From NCBI GenBank assembly GCA_036675475.1, contig JAKFEY010000069.1, positions 1 to 64,000 of the forward strand: a stretch of DNA of 64,000 nucleotides, read 5' to 3'. The notes under the pieces were generated by a model. It saw only the letters and a list, made by a program, of their open reading frames with translations. It did not search any database and was not told the origin of the DNA. Shown one piece after another: positions 62,564-64,000 of this stretch (its first letter is position 1; the number at the start of each line of letters is the position of its first letter). The position numbers were made by a program, and so were the translations under genes. The DNA is from JALYRV01 sp036675475. Its GTDB lineage: Bacteria; Acidobacteriota; Vicinamibacteria; Vicinamibacterales; SCN-69-37.

Positions 62564-63323
62564 GACGCGGCTCGATCAGGTGCTCGTCGCGCGCGGCCTC
62601 GCCGCGTCGCGCGAGCGGGCTCGCGCGCTGATTCTGGCGGGCAAGGTCCGCGTGAACGAGCAAGTGCAGACCAAAGCCGGCTACGCGGTGGCCGGCGACG
62701 CGGCCGTCAGTGTCGACGAGCCCGATCATCCCTACGTGGGGCGCGGCGGCATCAAGCTCGCGCATGCGCTCGACACATTCCAGATCGATCCCGCGGGACG
62801 CGAGTGTCTCGACATCGGCGCGTCGACCGGTGGATTCACGGACGCGCTGCTGCAGCGCGGCGCCCGCCACGTCGTGGCGCTCGACGTGGGCCACAACCAG
62901 CTCGACTGGAAGCTGCGCACCGACGCGCGCGTGTCGGTGATCGAGCGCGTGAACGCGCGCGCGCTCACCGCGGACCAGCTGCCAGCCGGTCACATCCCCT
63001 TCGGACTCATCGTGATTGACGTGTCGTTCATCTCGCTGCGCCACATCTTTCCGGTGCTGCCCGCCCTCAGCGAGCCGACGCGCGGCGCATCACAGAGCGC
63101 CGGCACCGACATCATCGCCCTCGTGAAGCCGCAATTCGAGGCAGGCCGCGGCGACATCGAAACCGGCGGCATCGTCCGCGACCCCGCCGTCCACGATCGC
63201 GTCGTCGACGACGTCACGCGCGCGGCCACCGACGCCGGCCTCGGCCGCCACGGCCTGACGCCGTCGCCCATCACGGGCGCGGAGGGGAACCGGGAGTTTC
63301 TCCTCTGGCTGAAGCCGGTATAG
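62547..63323 (+). CDS. TlyA-family rRNA (2'-O) methyltransferase / hemolysin-like
   Basis: 258 residues from TTG at 62547, overlapping ispA by 17 bases; no better start exists because the conserved chain begins TRLDQVLVARGLAASRERAR. An S4 RNA-binding domain (residues ~10-60) is followed by an FtsJ-type Rossmann domain with ECLDIGASTGGFTDALLQRG (SAM loop), HVVALDVGHNQLDWKLR, LIVIDVSFISLRHIFPVLPA and IIALVKPQFEAGRGDI. TlyA methylates 16S and 23S rRNA in mycobacteria. In the window it is followed by NAD kinase, as in many genomes. Confidence 0.93.
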   Translation: MSAAAKTRLDQVLVARGLAASRERARALILAGKVRVNEQVQTKAGYAVAGDAAVSVDEPDHPYVGRGGIKLAHALDTFQIDPAGRECLDIGASTGGFTDALLQRGARHVVALDVGHNQLDWKLRTDARVSVIERVNARALTADQLPAGHIPFGLIVIDVSFISLRHIFPVLPALSEPTRGASQSAGTDIIALVKPQFEAGRGDIETGGIVRDPAVHDRVVDDVTRAATDAGLGRHGLTPSPITGAEGNREFLLWLKPV

Positions 63324-63452
63324 TTGCTGGTTGTTGGTGGTTGGTTGCTGGTGAAAGCCGGACGGGACAACGCCCGCCCGGCTGAATATTAGACGCGCGG
63401 CCGTTGTGCCGCGCGGCTCACACCAACAACCAGCTACCAGCACCCGGTTACC
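63323..63452. repeat. junction repeat with two inner hairpins before nadK
   Basis: Left words GTTGCTGGTTGTTGGTGG (63323-63340, then again to 63352) are mirrored by ACCAACAACCAGCTACCAGC (from 63422) on the right. Inside lie AGCCGG...CCGGCT (63356-63361 with 63378-63383) and the perfect CGCGCGGC...GCCGCGCG (63394-63401 with 63408-63415). The 133-base gap is wholly filled by it. Confidence 0.85.
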
Positions 63453-63456
63453 GATC

Positions 63457-64000
63457 ATGACTCACTTCCACCGCGCCGGACTCGTCGCCCGCCATCAGCT
63501 CGTCGCGGCGCGGCCGACGCTCATCGAGCTGGTGTCGTGGCTCGAGGCGCGCGGCGTGACGCCGGTGCTCGAAACCGAGACGGCGATGCTGGCGGGCATC
63601 GACGGGCGCGACACCGTGCCGGCCGATGACCTCGCGCGGCACGTCGATCTGGTCATCGCGCTCGGCGGCGACGGCACGCTCCTCGCCGCGGCCAATCGCA
63701 TCGCCGCCGCCGGTCTCGACATCCCCATCGTCGGGATCAATTTTGGCAGCCTGGGGTTTCTGACCGAGGTCACGCTCGCGGAGCTGTATGACGCGATGGC
63801 GTCGGTGCTCGAGGGCGGCGCGTCGATCGACAGCCGCATGATGCTGCACGCCACCATCGAGGGTGGCGACGATACCGCGGCGTTCGACGCGCTCGCGCTC
63901 AACGACATCGTGGTCACGCGCGGATCGCTGTCGCGCATGATCGATCTGGAAGTGCGGCTCGACGACTTCGCGACGCGGGTGAAGGCCGACGGGCTGATCA
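63457..64000 (+). CDS. nadK: NAD kinase (3' end outside window)
   Basis: The first 181 codons are visible. Motifs: LVIALGGDGTLLAAANRIAA (GGDGT, residues 70-74), IVGINFGSLGFLTEV and ALNDIVVTRGSLSRMIDLEV (N149-D150). These are the nucleotide-binding motifs of NAD kinase, which makes NADP from NAD and ATP. ATG at 63457. It is the last gene of the ymdB-xseAB-ispA-tlyA run, separated from tlyA by a junction repeat. Confidence 0.95.
   Translation, partial: MTHFHRAGLVARHQLVAARPTLIELVSWLEARGVTPVLETETAMLAGIDGRDTVPADDLARHVDLVIALGGDGTLLAAANRIAAAGLDIPIVGINFGSLGFLTEVTLAELYDAMASVLEGGASIDSRMMLHATIEGGDDTAAFDALALNDIVVTRGSLSRMIDLEVRLDDFATRVKADGLI

Overview
The window is dense, GC-rich bacterial chromosome with about 60 protein genes, almost no spacer and no rRNA, tRNA, CRISPR or phage genes that I could find. 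LpxB, LpxD, two TonB-dependent receptors and an outer-membrane barrel show a Gram-negative (diderm) cell. The ADOP-type (acidobacterial duplicated orphan permease) transporter, the many secreted M14/M16/M28 peptidases, the TAXI-TRAP transporter and the base composition suggest an acidobacterium, perhaps of the Vicinamibacteria. That placement is inference; no rRNA gene is present to test it.

Layout. 1-4.7 kb: the end of an M28 aminopeptidase with a clear terminator, a Lys/Ala-rich histone-H1-like protein, and a large M14 carboxypeptidase. 4.8-13.1 kb (minus): ABC exporter, EttA, TonB receptor, TAXI lipoprotein and fused TRAP permease, the last four joined by overlapping stop/start codons. 13.2-16.6 kb: a beta-lactamase-fold hydrolase and a second TonB receptor. 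16.8-18.3 kb: a metallopeptidase and a DCC-family protein. 18.2-25.1 kb (minus): ChaN-like, YceI, TerC, a beta-helix/PA14 protein and a permuted aconitase-family enzyme. 25.3-29.7 kb: ApaG, small membrane proteins, Aat, UspA, ferredoxin, epimerase, rhomboid. 29.7-37.2 kb (plus): epimerase, then ECF sigma, anti-sigma, two HEAT-repeat proteins and an ADOP permease. 37.2-41.6 kb: YqgE, QueG, AcnA. 41.6-46.1 kb: a small hydrophilic protein, a GT-C-like membrane protein, a barrel, a matrixin and its partner. 46.1-52.0 kb (minus): LpxB and LpxD with an active/inactive M16 peptidase pair between them. 52-58.4 kb: Mit_KHE1-like protein, a 48-residue membrane protein, MgtC, S1/P1-like protein, endonuclease IV, GatCA, omega subunit, Hsp20. 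58.5-64 kb (plus): second Hsp20, YmdB, XseA, XseB, IspA, TlyA and the start of NAD kinase.

Translational coupling is extreme: at least 18 junctions share ATGA, GTGA, TAATG or TGATG, so most same-strand runs are probably operons.

The most unusual content is repetitive DNA. One family of palindromes (arms of 22-32 nt carrying a CCCGG core) sits in frame inside protein genes at 31541, 47912 and 57171, with a lone half-copy at 4880. A second class sits at gene junctions: a short word is repeated in tandem, followed by a GC-rich hairpin and then the same word inverted, with a different word at each site (1867, 14359, 16680, 26974, 50881, 63323). A third element, like CCCTTCGACTCGC..CGCTCAGGGC, appears in coding DNA at 30186 and 61640. 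Several gene ends and one or two gene starts are built from such repeats.
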